64,000 bases of DNA from Phorcus lineatus. Lineage: Eukaryota; Mollusca; Gastropoda; Trochida; Trochidae. A program made the translations under genes and the position numbers. The notes below the pieces were generated by a model. That model searched no databases. It had not been told where the DNA came from and saw only the letters and a program-made list of their open reading frames with translations. Below are positions 28,235-41,136 of the stretch, piece by piece. Position 1 is the stretch's first letter. The number at the start of each line of letters is the position of its first letter. The stretch lies in the NCBI GenBank assembly GCA_921293015.1, contig OV121097.1, positions 30,043,429 to 30,107,428 of the forward strand, written 5' to 3'.

Positions 28235-28358
28235 TATCTTGAAATTTCAAGATGCTATGTTGAAATTTCAGCTTATTTATCTTGAAATTTCAACATAAGT
28301 ATCTTGAAATTTCAACTTATTATCTTGAAATTTCAACTTAATATCTTGAAATTTCAAC
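28235..28358. repeat. TTGAAATTTCAA palindrome array, left of transposon
   Basis: Six to seven units built on the 12-bp palindrome TTGAAATTTCAA, mostly TATCTTGAAATTTCAACTT. The last unit runs directly into TTAA and the left end of the 12.8 kb element. The array resumes at 41,160 on the other side. It is therefore the target sequence, not part of the element. Confidence 0.85.
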
Positions 28359-28575
28359 TTAAAGTCATTGTCTCAATTTTGCAAGGCAAATCGTACTGCA
28401 GTCCAGACAAATAGTTCATCATTCACAGAAATATATCCCCTTACGTTTGAAACAATCATCAGAACTCTGCGTGCATTCTAGCCCTCAATAATGATGTTCA
28501 AACCACCCTACCCTATCTCATTTGCGAGCGTTAGTCCTTACCACGTCATTTCCCATAAGTCGTGACGTAGGACAC
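28359..28575 (+). repeat. Left terminal inverted repeat with gene promoter
   Basis: About 215 bp that recurs inverted at 37,590-37,808. Shared blocks include TTTTGCAAGGCAAAT, ACAAATAGTT, ATTCTAGCC and CACCCTACCCTATCTC. It ends 33 bp before the start codon of the transposase-type gene, so the gene's promoter presumably lies here. ACGTCA and TGACGTAG half-CRE motifs sit near the inner edge. Confidence 0.8.
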
Positions 28576-28607
28576 ACGGAATTCCCCCCACGTGATCCGA
28601 AGTAACA

Positions 28608-31600
28608 ATGGCGGACGCTCGCGAAAGACTGTCTGCATCGGAGCGGAAAAGAAGAAAAAGGGCGGTCGACGCGAAGAGGCATGCAAGTACTGTGAACATC
28701 GGAGATTCTATAGCACGATGGAAGCGTGTGCGTGACAGGCTTACTTTGGACAACGAAGATTTAGCCGCTGTCCTGCTGGAATAGTAAGTTGATAAAGACA
28801 TGTTGGGAACCACTCATTGACATTGTTTTGATGATCGTACTGCACATCATATTAGTTGTAAGTTGACAATGACGTAAGGCTAGATATTGGGATTGTAGAT
28901 TGTATTCAGGGTGTTCTACCTTATTATCCCATGAATTCCTGTTGATTTATGCAATGTAGAATCTATAATCATTTAATTGACATTATAGGCTATCTCTATA
29001 TAAGAAATACAGGCATCTTGAAATGAATTAGCCCTATAGTTTTGCAAGCTTACTAGTAAAGCATTGTGACTATTATATCAAATAGAAATATTACTATGTA
29101 GTCCAAACTTGCTCAGGTCATGTATTTTCTCATAATTTAAGCAGTGCATGCATCATTTGCACAAAAGTTACATGAAATGTCTGCTTTTTGTTTAGCCATT
29201 TGCAATGGCAATGAAGGCCAAAATAGTGAGTTTACTGTTTGTATAGTCTAAATACTAGTAATTATAAGTCATCTCTATGTTCAATGAAAAGATGATAATG
29301 ATATTTATTTATTTATTTATTTATTTATTTATTTGTCAGTTGGTTGCATAATTGCATTATCAAATATCATCCAGATCAGTTTATGAATATATTTTTTACA
29401 GTTATGAAGAACATAAGAATTGCAGACGCCTGGCGGCATCAACTCCTCTTTCGCTGAGGAGAGAGAGATCAGACACAGATTCAGAAAGGTAAATGACAAA
29501 GAGTGTAATGAAGAAGATTTCGAATGAACTAACATTTTGAATTTTCATGTAAGGATGGGTTGTGCCTATTTTCTATTAAAACATGATTAAGTGTATATAC
29601 TCTATTTGTGTAGCTATAGCTCTATATTATAAAAACACAAGTTTTTGTTATTATATTAGTTATATCAAATGAATTATGTCTATATGTCTGGATTGGTACA
29701 AAAAAAGATAATAAGAGTTACCCAGAAAAATGTAGGATTACTATTCATTAGGAATGGTATTATTAGTATTTTTCTTACATGTTTTAAGGTATGAAATAAA
29801 ATAACTAAGATATTATGATAATTTGGTGAAGTGAAATAAAAAGCTGATGCAAACACTTACTCATACAGTCAAATAATTGCAAAACCTTGAAATCATCTGT
29901 AGCAAATTGAATGGAAAATTAAAATATTTATGAAGATTATTCTTCATGTGTAATTTGTGATAATGGTGCCATTTTAGTTTTCTATATCATACATGGAAAT
30001 TGTTCAATGGTGTTTTGTTTTTCCCTTGAGTCCCTGTAAGCACTTCAGCTTAATTTATCTTTTGCATTATAGGAGTGTATGTTTATCTGGAATCCAGAGT
30101 TTGGGGTCTAGTGATTGTGAACAGATGGAAGTGACACAAGAATCTGATTCTTGGTTTGTACAATTGCTTTTCATAGTTAAAATTTTTTTACTGTGTTGTA
30201 ATAATATTGTAAAGGAAATAAAGGTAACTATTGTTTGTTTGTAAATTTAATTTAAATAATAAACTGCAATATATTTGAATGTATTCTGACAAAATGTAAG
30301 CAAAACTCGACTTTTGAATTTATCTAATTTTATGTAAGTTAGTTTACCTTACCTTTGTCCACTTGTTATACAATAATGTACAGCTAGTGACGAACATCCA
30401 GTGTGATACCTTTGGAATATATTGTAATGCAGTGAATTGGATGAAACTCTTATCTATGGCCTGGAAGAGGAAACGTACGAGGAACTGTTAACCAGCAGCC
30501 TTGATGCGGGTGCAGCTTTGGATCCTGATGACCATACATGGGAGCCATCAATGAACCTAATTCATCTACCGGGTGATTCCTTGCTCAAGTAAGGATAATT
30601 ATTTTGTCACACAGAGACTAAGTTTGTATGTTGGATGATAATAAATCAAATATAGTCGCAAGCCACGACAAAAGGATTCAGCGCTTAAAAAGCAAAGTGA
30701 TGTTAGCCAGCTTCCCTGAAAATTTCATGAAAATTGGTGCATGCATTAAGCTTCAGCGGCATGTTTTATCTGAAAAAAAACTGTGATTATTACAAAGAAG
30801 TTGATAATGTGCAAAAAGTATCCTACTTATGAATTCGTCATGATTTATTTTTTTGTTTGTACTGTTATTGCACATACTTCAAAACAAGTTTGAAAACTGT
30901 AAGTCCATTTTGCAAAATTACCCCATGATAAGTTCGGTCAATAGATTTTTGCTGTTATTGATCCTTTCTTGTGAACGAAAATGACTATTTGCGTGCGATG
31001 TTTTAATAGTTTCGTCTAGTCCACATACGTGTCGTACGTTCCTAGAAAAATGGTGCTGTCTGTAGGTCTACCTTTATGAGTAATATCGCTTTGAACATGC
31101 TTTCATGAGCTACGTCGCCTGATTTTGACTTTTCAAACTCAAAAAGACCATGAAATTCCCAATGCCTCCACTACACAATTGGAGAGTTTCAGCTCTGAGA
31201 TGCAAGTATCTTTAGAGAAGATGATTCTCAAAGGTGTATGGGGTTGGAAATTTCATAAAGGCAAAAAAGCAATGTGGCGGCAAAACTATGACTTGGCCAT
31301 GATTTACCTTTTTGTTTGTAGTGCTATTGCCTATCATTTAACAAAAGTTGCAAGTCTCTAAGTGCATTTTGAAAACATTTTCCATGTTAATTTTTGGTAC
31401 TTTGAGTGGTAATGTGCCTATTACGCTTAATCCGATTAAGCCGAAAAGCTTATTGCAGGGTCTCCTCATGAAGCTCTATCAGGCTGGCAAGTTTGGCTGT
31501 AATAGCTTTTTGGCTGAATCGTGTTAACAAGAATCGTGGAATAAAAAAAAATCATAATAAAACATGCCAATCTCAATAAGGATTCAGCAAAATTGCTGAA

Positions 31601-34600
31601 TCCTTAATTATGTGTCAGGTAACAATATATTGCAACCTGACAAACTGTTTTTGACAGACTGTAACAAGGCAGACAACAAACAATTCTATTTCTGTAAACT
31701 CATGATGATGTCCATCCATGCATTTGCAGTGATAATCAGCCAGAGGGATGTCCAGCTGAGGACGTCTTTGATGTCAATTTCGACCATCCAGATGGCATGG
31801 AATCTGATGATGAAGAGTGGGTTAGCTCAAGTGTCAAGACCGGCAGAAGTGGTTTTCTCCTTCAAAATGATGCAAGAGAAGCTGCAAATGCTGAGAAATG
31901 TATCGCGTATAAGTGCTGCCTGATGAACTTAGCCAGCTTGTACATAATTTCCACCTGTACTGCCAAGGGCTGCAAGAAGCAGGTTCAGATAACCAGCTAT
32001 CGGAAAGGCACTGCACTTTATTTGTCATGGGTGAGAAAGGTTCATATTTATTTTTGTGTTGTCATGATGAATTCTTGTGTGCTCCTCTCCAGCCATAGAA
32101 GAGGGAAGATGATATCATTTCAAAGACAAACCTATACATGATTTAATCATTCACATTCATGGTCAAATTATTGACATGAAAAAGTTTGAAAAAATAAAAT
32201 ACATTCAAAAGGATGAAACAGTAAGGAAAGATTTTGAATAATGGAAATAGGTCCATAATATATTTTATTGTAAATGTCTTGAACATCTATTTCTCAATGT
32301 GATGTCGTGTAATCCAATTTAACGTATTAATTTCAGGTCTGTAAAGATGGACACTGCAACCGTAATTGGTGTTCACAGCCAAAACTCCCACGTGGTGTCC
32401 AAGCAGGAGACTTTGCCCTGGCAGCCACAATTCTGCTTTCTGGCAACAACTACCAAAAGGTTGCAATGCTTTGCAAGTTTTTGAATCTTGGATGTGTGAA
32501 CCGTTCGAGCTTCAACAGGATCCAGACACTTTACGCATGCCCTTCAATTAACAAATATTGGGATAGCTGTCTTCAAGAATCACTTGAGAAGGCTCGAGGG
32601 AAACAGTTAGTAGTTGCTGGTATATACCCATTTCTATTGGCTTTAAAGTCTTTCTTTTTAAAATCATTATGCAATGAAACACAGTATTCCATTGCATGGT
32701 TTTGAAAGTTTGTTCTGAGATAAGTATAAATTGTAATACCTTGGATTAATGATGGGAAAGAGGTGATAACAAATTGCATTATATATGAACACGCTGCAAG
32801 ACAACATAAATATATTTAATGTGAAAATGGTTGCCATCATACATTACTATCAGGCCACCATTGGACCATTTATTTGCAAGTGCATTGATGCTAATGTTTG
32901 ACCTTTCTAGTTACCACTTACTGCTGCAGGTGATGGAAGGATGGACAGTCCGGGTTTTAGTGCAAAGTACTGCACCTACACCATGTTGGCCATTGACACT
33001 CTGGACATTGTGTCAATGCAGATAATTGACAAAAGACAGACACAACTGAAGTCACCCACAATGGAGACCAAAGGCTTCAAGGATGCCATAGCAGAAATGA
33101 AAAAAAAGAACCTTGATATCCAGGAAATTATAACTGATGCTCATCCAAGTATTTCTGCTCACATGCGTAAGCTATATATTCTAGGGAAATCTATCATACA
33201 AAATGCCATGTTTCTTAACTAATCTTAGGAATATGGAAGTGTTTAGTTATACATTATACATTTTGTTCTACCTCATGTATAATTATGAGTGGAAAAGGTA
33301 GTAAGTATTATCAATCAGCTGACTTATTCTTTCAGATGAACTTGTTGTTAAACACAATTACTCAAGATGAAATGGATACAAAATCAGTAGATACAGGAAA
33401 TTAATTTTATTTTAGTATTTTCATCTGGTATCTAGCATCTTAATTCAATAAAAAAATCTTTTACAGGAAAGAACGAGCCAATACTGAAGCACTCCTGGGA
33501 TGTGTGGCATGGAGCGAAGAATCTCTCGAAGAAACTTGCTGCTGTAAGTATGAAGTTATCAGTCATCACTACACTAGATAAGTCACTGTGAGAGCTTACT
33601 TATTCTTCATCTTTAATCCCAAGATTCAGCTAACAACTCATCTCATCTTTATGTAACTTTTTTATACTTAAGTCATTTTTTATTAAAAAGTCCTTTTAAG
33701 AATACTGCCCCTATTATATAAAAAATATATAAGTAAAAAATTAAAGCACATTATCCTTGCAAATGTTTAACAAGGTAACACATTTCTGTGAGTCCAATCA
33801 AAGTGTCTTTGAGGTTAGGTTATGACTTGAAATAATGTTCTATATGGATTGATCTAATGGATATGAAGATTTGTCTTCTCATAAATGCCTGTCTAGAAAA
33901 GTGTTTACAGCACTTTTTTCTACATAATACATTAACAGCTTGCAGTTTACAAGGCAAACAGACCATTGCAGCCATGGCGAGGGGACATCATCAAGCACTT
34001 TTGGCATTCATGTGAGACTTGTGGGGAAGATGAAATCGAATTGAGGGTGAGAAATAGATATACATATATGGAAAGTTAAAATTTCCCGTCTTTTCTTCAG
34101 CAGCATTAAATATCTTTATCCTATTGTTTATTTTCTCTCATTTTTTCTCCTTGGATTGAAATTGATAATCTTGATGAGTTACAGACAAAGTTTAATTATT
34201 TGCTCTCTGTGTTTCAAAGGGGTGAAAAGGAGTCGGTTAATATGGGGTTTTGGAGGCCAGGCAAGTTATTTCAACTCAGTATGAGGCATTTTGACAAATA
34301 TGTAACAATGTCTTGAACATTTTAGAAAAAGTGGACTGGAGTTCTTCATCATGTGACGGGAACTCATGAGTGGATATTTGGCCAATGTGAGCACGGTCCT
34401 TTAGGAGAAGACTTAGAAGGAGAGAAGGCGTATGTCAACCCTGATTCAGATGCTCACAAGGCTCTGAGGGAGTTTGTCCTTGATGACCGCCTGTTAAGAA
34501 ACCTTGGTTACTATGCAAACTACAGGTATGTTTAAGTGCAACACGTTACCAGACATCATTTCTCAAGCATTCTCTTGACTTTCCTCAAGAAACCAGGAAT

Positions 34601-36439
34601 TATTGGACGCTTACAGTCAAACCGTTGTTGATTGAATACTCTGACTTCATTGTCATTATAAAAATAATATCATTGTCATAACAGGGAGAGAAATAAAGGG
34701 CTTTGATAACATGTTCGATGTTTTTTTCTCTGGGGAAAACACCTTTGAAGGAGTATAATAATAGCAGCCGATATTATGTGGAAAAACTATTGAAAGCAGC
34801 GTTAGACCCCAAAACATCTTGTCACCTCATGTATAATCCCTTATTCACTTTTGGCTTACTGTATAAAATTTGATGAGTTTTGGTTATATTATTCTGTGAT
34901 TTCAGTTATTTTTTAATAGTTAATATTTTGCCTTTTCATAGGTCTACAGCTGAACTTGAGGGTTTCCAGAACCATATCCTCATGTATGCAGGGAAAAGGT
35001 TTGCATATAGGTATGGATTCACAAAATCTCTTTAATGAAAAGATGAAATTTATGTTGTCTCTATGATGATGTTTTAACAACAGCATTTATCAAGAATGTT
35101 TTTTTTTGGTCTAGATCTTAAATCCCAATTTAATTTTGCCGTAATTCACCATACATAGTTTTATGAAGTAATGTATACCATAATAATGTAAACATGTAAT
35201 ATGATTATATTTACAGCTTCCAAGTGTACAAGTCTAGATGTCAGCTTGCTGGAATTGATTATCAAAAACACAAAGACAGATCTCTCTTAAAAGCAAAAGA
35301 TGGAAGTGCAAGGTAGATGAAATTAATTTATTTGAAACTATTTTCTGACATGAAATATTTTTCATCTGAGATACATATTACATCACACACCATAAAGAAA
35401 TGTTAAAACGTGTGTAACATCAATCCTTTTACTTACAGCAATGTTATAATGATATTCTAACAAGCTTTCAGGATCAATCTTTGGCCATACAGAAACAGTG
35501 TGAAAAACAGAGTAGAATGATTATGAAGCTATATCTTGACTCCATACTCATTTTTCATTATTTAAAAGTTGTCTCGACTTATTGTATCAGTTTCCTAACT
35601 TTGTCAATGAAAATATCATAATTTAAGCTTGACTAATTTGAAAATTTAAAAATCAAGACACATTGTTAGTTGCATTTTCAATGATTTTTTTGTTGTAATT
35701 GTGATTTCATCATCAAAATAAAAATGAAATACTGTGACTCCTTTCAACTACAGATGCTAACATGATTGGATTATAAGAGAAGAAATGCTATTCAGCAGCT
35801 CTACAAATCTTAATCTCAACCTCCCCCCACCCCCCTATTGTGTAACAATTTTGCATACCTGCAACATTTCATAAAGTTTTTAAACAACAGTAGAAATATT
35901 ACTTTGGTGGGACTCCTGCATTTAGGTATTCTGCCGCCTATAAACAAATATTGAAATTGTCATTGGGCTAGGCCCTATATTTAATCTTAGAAAAAGGCCA
36001 ACCGCAGTAACGGTTTACATACTCTACCAACTTTGTTGTGGCATGGGGTAAATGTCCATAGAACCCTATGTCAATTTCATGTTATGAAAATAAAATGTTA
36101 TCTGAACATAATTATGCAGGGAAATATTGACAAAAGCACATTTCTTCAAAATACATCTATTTCTCATATTACAGATATCAAAGATCCTACAACAAAAACA
36201 GCATGAGATGGACAGCTTATCCATTAAAAGAAGACAAACAGTATGAATACATTCCTGAACTCATGGAGGATATTTTTAAGTCAAGGATTGAGGACACTGG
36301 GAGGATCACCAGAAGGGTAGAGGTCATGGCAGATGACCCATGTCTTCTCTCAAGGACAATTGCACCTATCCCACCACCTCCCACAAAGGATATTTTCAAG
36401 AGGCAAAAAAGCAGATTTGAACAGAAAAAAGATAACTGA
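28608..36439 (+). CDS. RNase H-like (DDE) transposase-type protein, 13 exons
   Basis: Exons: 28608-28783, 29402-29488, 30073-30153, 30433-30588, 31730-32030, 32337-32619, 32930-33166, 33467-33543, 33939-34046, 34326-34525, 34942-35010, 35217-35312, 36175-36439. All junctions are GT-AG and keep frame, giving 711 residues without a stop. The N-terminus is basic (ERKRRKRAV) with a conserved VNIG..I.RW helix segment. Residues 167-222 are acidic. C243, C248, C269, H273, C274 and W278 look like a zinc knuckle (family pattern GTALYLSWVC..GHC..W). The catalytic-like core is GDGRMDSPG (D363), ITDAHPS (D431), HSWDVWHGAKN (449-459) and ELEGFQNH (E575). I recognise this as a multi-copy family of uncharacterised proteins in fish and invertebrates. 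DDE roles for D363, D431 and E575 are inferred. The start is the first ATG after the terminal repeat. Confidence 0.85.
29303..29334. repeat. (TTTA)n microsatellite in intron 1
   Basis: About eight TTTA units just upstream of the acceptor of exon 2 of the transposase-type gene. Confidence 0.9.
31577..31606. repeat. Near-perfect intronic hairpin
   Basis: TAAGGATTCAGCAA, a 2-nt AA loop, then TTGCTGAATCCTTA: a 14-bp perfect stem in intron 4 of the transposase-type gene. A related AAAGGATTCAGC occurs at about 30,671 in the same intron, so the interval may be a small inserted element. Confidence 0.6.
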
Positions 36440-36795
36440 ATGACTTGGAGACAAGATGTGTAAATCTCATTCGCCTACCACTTTGAATATAGCTGTAGAG
36501 GGGGTTGATATTTCAATACATTAACCAAACCCAAATTTATTTGTCATAGTAACTTAAAATTTCAGAATACTGTCTTTATTACCTGAAGATTTAGATCATA
36601 TGATATGTTATTGACCAACTTTCAGACATGAATATGACAGAATACCTACCTCTACATCTACCTTTTTTCTAAATCAGGACCCCATTTATGCAAGTAATCT
36701 ACAATTTTGTGAATAAGATCTTTGTAAGATTGAGACTGAGATGTGTACATTTGAAAGTCCAACTACAAATCATAAGGGTGCAGAAGAGATGCAAG

Positions 36796-36801
36796 AATAA
36801 A
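36796..36801 (+). terminator. Candidate polyadenylation signal
   Basis: AATAAA about 360 nt after the stop codon of the transposase-type gene. It is the first canonical hexamer noticed on the + strand in this 3' region that is followed by no further exon. Confidence 0.4.
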
Positions 36802-37589
36802 ATTATAACCAATTTTGAAATGACATAAAAAAATTTAGTGATGGTTTTTACCTTGTGTACAATATTTAACATAGTCTTACTATGTACAATGGTAAGGCTG
36901 ATGAGGTATGGAGCCCCTCGATTTCTTTTTAGATTGCCAACACCAGTGTAGCAATTTTTATGCCTTAGAAGAATTATTCATACTTGTGAGGTGCAAGTGA
37001 GATCTTTCTCACTTATACAGATATCAACCCCCTCTATCAATTTACAAAAAAGGCTGCAAAATTTATCATCATTTGGCAAGGACCATGGTTTTATATTATC
37101 GCACTCTGCTATGGAATGTATACAAATTTATACTTTTTGTGTTTAAAAAAAACAAGAAAAAGATATGTTATTTGTTTAGATCTTGACACCTGTGTCTTAA
37201 TTAGGATTCACAAAATTTTATATAGCTTTTTATGACGAAGCCGATTTGGGCCTTATCATGTCACAGGGTCTCGAAAACTTTAATGGGAAACCTGTCGGTT
37301 AAAGTCATGGAATCACTTTTGTAAGGCAACTGAAATATTTATTCTTCACGGAAAAAAAATCTGATCGCTTATACCAATCTGCAAAGACTTTACAGTTTGG
37401 GATGAAACTGCGTATTGGCCTTTGCCGTTTCAGACCGATGATGTACCGAAACGTGCAAAATATTAGAAATTTTGTAATTGCAGCGCCATTACTTATGACA
37501 GACGCATTGTTAATTGATTAAACAAACTTTTTGTTGTTTCTTTATTTGAAAAAGGTAAGCTATTAGCCATTTTCATTGGATATTCAGCT

Positions 37590-37808
37590 GAGAAATTTCT
37601 CGAGTTCTACGTCATGGCTTAAGCCTAAAGAACCGACGCTCGCCAAAGAGATAGGGTAGGGTGTTTTGAACTTGATTTTTGACGGCTAGAATGGCCGGAG
37701 AAATCTTTAAATTGTCACAAACGTCAGGGGAGAGGTTTCTGTGAGTGATTAACTATTTGTCCGGCGTGCATTACAATTTGCCTTGCAAAAATGATACTAT
37801 GACTTTAA
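37590..37808 (-). repeat. Internal inverted copy of the transposon end
   Basis: Reverse complement of the left terminal repeat, including ATTTTTGCAAGGCAAAT, CCTACCCTATCTC and GACGTAG, finishing in ACTTTAA. It lies between the 3' ends of the two convergent genes. Together with the left repeat it would bound a 9.45 kb element carrying only the transposase-type gene. Confidence 0.8.
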
Positions 37809-37953
37809 CAAGTCCATACACAATATTTTAGCCATGGTTTTTTATGTATTAAACACATGTGAGAAAAATTAACGCCACTATTTCTTATGTAGAAATGTAT
37901 GCAATTATTAACAAATAATTTACTGAAATTAAATTAAATGATTGTCTGATAAG

Positions 37954-40933
37954 TTACCCTAATCTACCTCTAACAAATCCGCTGTAGTTGCCATTTGCAT
38001 CAGGGTATTTGTCTCTGATTTTCCATACACAACAGGAAGGGATCACCCTCCTGTCGCCAGCTAGCAAACGTCCATGGGACCATAATATATAGCATCTATA
38101 GGCTGCGTGACGATTCTCCTTGCAGAGTTCTCTTTGGCCCAGGTTGTGTAAGGCAAATATGTCAGCTCTGTAAAGCTTGAACATGTGTAGAACCATCGGA
38201 TCAAGGACTAGGTGTTGGAAGTCCTGACAGATAATTATTATATAAATATATACAATTTCTTTATATGAACATTGACAAAACACATTGAAAAAAGACATTT
38301 TACCTATAAACCTTACAGTGTAAGCGGGGATATATAGCGTTTATTCTGTTCGTCCGTCCGTCACAAAACTATACATACTATCTTCACTAAACTTCATACA
38401 CTTATCAACCATGATCTCTAGATGTGCCATCTGAGGGGTTGTTTCTTTTATTGCGGTTTCCATGGAAACATTACCAAAACAAAGACTCTATGACAAAGTG
38501 CTTTTTCCTTAGCATTTCTTCTAAACTATATATGCTATATTCACCAAACTAATTAACTTATCAACCATGATCGAGTCTTTAAGGGTTTGACCAACAAAGA
38601 AAACCAGACTATAGTTTGAAGCGGGAGTATTTGAGCTGTGCTCACTTCTTGACTTGTTTCACAAGCCTGCCTTGCCAAGTCTTCATTTGTACTACTATTT
38701 AAATGTTTATTGTTTTGATGATAACCATATTGCAAAATATAAACGGAATTCTGAAAAGTTTAAAAAGTCTTTTGTCGTCATTAAAAATTGTGTTATTGTG
38801 TAGAAAAAAACAGTCTACAATGCAGGAAGACTCAAGATGCACCGGTCAAACCAGTTACAGATAGATCATGACGTCAAAAATGCATTTGTCCAGAATTCCA
38901 AGGAGGGGCTACTTAGACACTTGAACATATGAGCCTTTAAAAATATAGAAGGTGATAAGTGCAAGTAACAGGGATTCAGTGTCGCTATCTTTAGCCTGGA
39001 TCTGACTTGAAACTATTGTTTTATAAAGATGAAAATAACTAATGGACATTCTACTATGAGACATACATGGCTTTCTGAAGTACAATTTCCTGGCGTCTTG
39101 CGACAGCATTTCTCCTCAAGAACTGTCGGCATGTCCCGACAGTTTGTACAGATGCACCAGGAAGGAGTTCTGCCTGCAGGTGAGGGTTGTTGTGGTGGTG
39201 ATTTAGGTTGTCCTGCCTCTTTTATTCGACCCAAGATAAGGGGATCCCTCTCCGCAGCCAGGAGCAACACTGAATCCCGGTCAGCTGTGGTCATCTGATC
39301 TATAGCCAGCTGCACCAAAAAATGGTTAAGAATATAACATGTAAGATAGACTAGACAATACTATGTGAATACTTACTAAGTATGATTTTGAAAATAGCAC
39401 AATGCATTGCAATAACATAAACCTTTTTTCGATTTTACATTTTGGACACAAAATTTGAAGGGTATATGCTATGTAAATGTGCAATGGTGCAAAGAATGAA
39501 TTTAACGATGCAAAGAAATCTACATGTATAATCTCAACAGTAGGCATGCTTATAGGTAAATTTTTGCTCACATAATAAAAAAAATTTAGTCATTGGCTCT
39601 GTATCTCATTAGGTTATATAACAGTATAAGAATGATTAATTTTAAGTCAAGACAATTTTAGAATACAAGAACATTAATCTACAGATACATTAGCAATAAC
39701 AAAAGTCTTTATTGTGTAAGGATTTAAACATTTTATCTTAGCTCAAAAATAATAATACAATAAGTTCTTCAATGCATGGTCATTGCGTTGATATACCTTT
39801 ATTTCCGCTTGTCTTTCAGCTCGAAGAGCTGCTAAGTAATCATTGTCCTCCCCTCGACCCTTTGCTTGGCCCCTTCCTCTTGATGGTACTCTGTAACCTC
39901 TTCCCCTTCCCCTTCCTCTACCTCTACCACGATGACTCTTCTGGCTACTTTCTGCAACAGAGCTTGGACTTCTTGATCTCTGTGAAGGAGGTCCCTATTA
40001 TCATGGGTATAACATTATGAATGTATATTTTCATCATAAGAAGTGCAATATACACATTTTTTATTTTTTCTAAATAAGTACATGATTATCCTGAAAATAT
40101 GTAAAAATCAAATTCTAACAGAGGAGAGTATAATTTTAGCCCTAAAATGAAAAATGAATTTTCTTTGCAATGTATTTCAACAACTAAAGATGTCCCTATT
40201 ACCAGGCTAATTAGAATTTAATTGATGAATTACTTTCTTTGAACGAAATCAACATAGTAATATCATCATAAAGAAATAAAATTCAATTTTGGTTGACATC
40301 AAGGTTTGATAAACCATTTGCTAAAATTGATAAAATTATTTCTGGTCCAAAAGTGCCTTGACTTAGTTTTACTGGGCATTATTTTTTAGTATATATAAAA
40401 CTCAGACACTATGTCAAGAAATTGGAATTTTTTTCAATAAATCTTCTCATAAGTAAGTAATTTCAGAAAAACGTGAACATTGTATTCAACTATGTTCTAT
40501 CGTTATCATATAAAACAAGATTATTCTAAATGTTTAAACATGGTAGACTAGATATTTTCAAAATGAAAATAACACTGAAGATTTCAAATCAGTAAATATA
40601 GAACGTGAAATTATATTATTTAATACCTCTTCATTTGGGTTATTAATTCTGCAATTTTGCAAATTTAAACGATGTTTGACAGCGGTATGAAATAATTTTG
40701 CAACGGTAACAGGGTTACCTCGATATAATACTTGTTTTGATACGGTGACTTGACAATATATGTGCAAAGTAATCATTGGTATCCACGTATCCAGTGTCAA
40801 GTTGTAAGAATGGATGAATAAACCTTGTATTTCTTATAATTGTTAAAGAACAGGATAAATATGACAAAAAAATCCTCACCCCAACGCTCTCCAATAACCG
40901 CAAGCTTGGCCTTCGTGATCGCTTAGACGCCAT
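37954..40933 (-). CDS. Stand-alone P2X7 ballast-domain protein, 4 exons
   Basis: Exons on the minus strand: 40933-40880, 39979-39797, 39309-39067, 38223-37954. All are phase 0 with GT-AG ends, giving 249 residues. Residues 1-79 hold a short basic start ([10 protein letters not shown]), an RSRSPSS stretch and an RG tract ([11 protein letters not shown]). Residues 80-112 form a predicted helix. From 130 comes the zinc-type cysteine pattern WCICTNC (130-136), [12 protein letters not shown] (144-155), NRHAAYRCY (197-205), [14 protein letters not shown] (221-234) and NYSGF (239-243). This is the ordered signature of the P2X7 cytoplasmic ballast (P2RX7_C) domain. No ion-channel domain and no membrane segment are present. 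In P2X7 the domain binds zinc and guanine nucleotide; here the role is unknown. The gene reads inward from the right transposon end. Confidence 0.88.
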
Positions 40934-41136
40934 GTTGGTTTGTTGACATGCGTCGTCTCGCGAAACGCAAATAATAGACGCGATCTATTTTTAGTAACAC
41001 AGCGACAAGGAAATACCCCCGATTTCAAATTTCTTCGACATCGCTACATACTAATCTTTTTTATGTTTCCGTGTTTTAAATGACCTCAGTAAGACCCTCA
41101 AAGGCTTTTGACTTGCTTTTAAGCCATAATAATCGA

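Noticed and set aside
28538..28813. Minus-strand 91-codon frame over the first transposase exon
   Set aside because: Antisense shadow of exon 1, which has a start next to the terminal repeat and correct splice phase.
31797..32141. Alternative plus frames over exon 5 of the transposase-type gene
   Set aside because: The frame ending in GTALYLSW joins in phase with the next exon's VCKDGHC and fits the family; the frame starting at 31,913 does not.
39029..39298. Plus-strand frame of 89 codons
   Set aside because: It is the antisense shadow of ballast-gene exon 3, whose minus-strand reading has the cysteine signature and valid splice sites.
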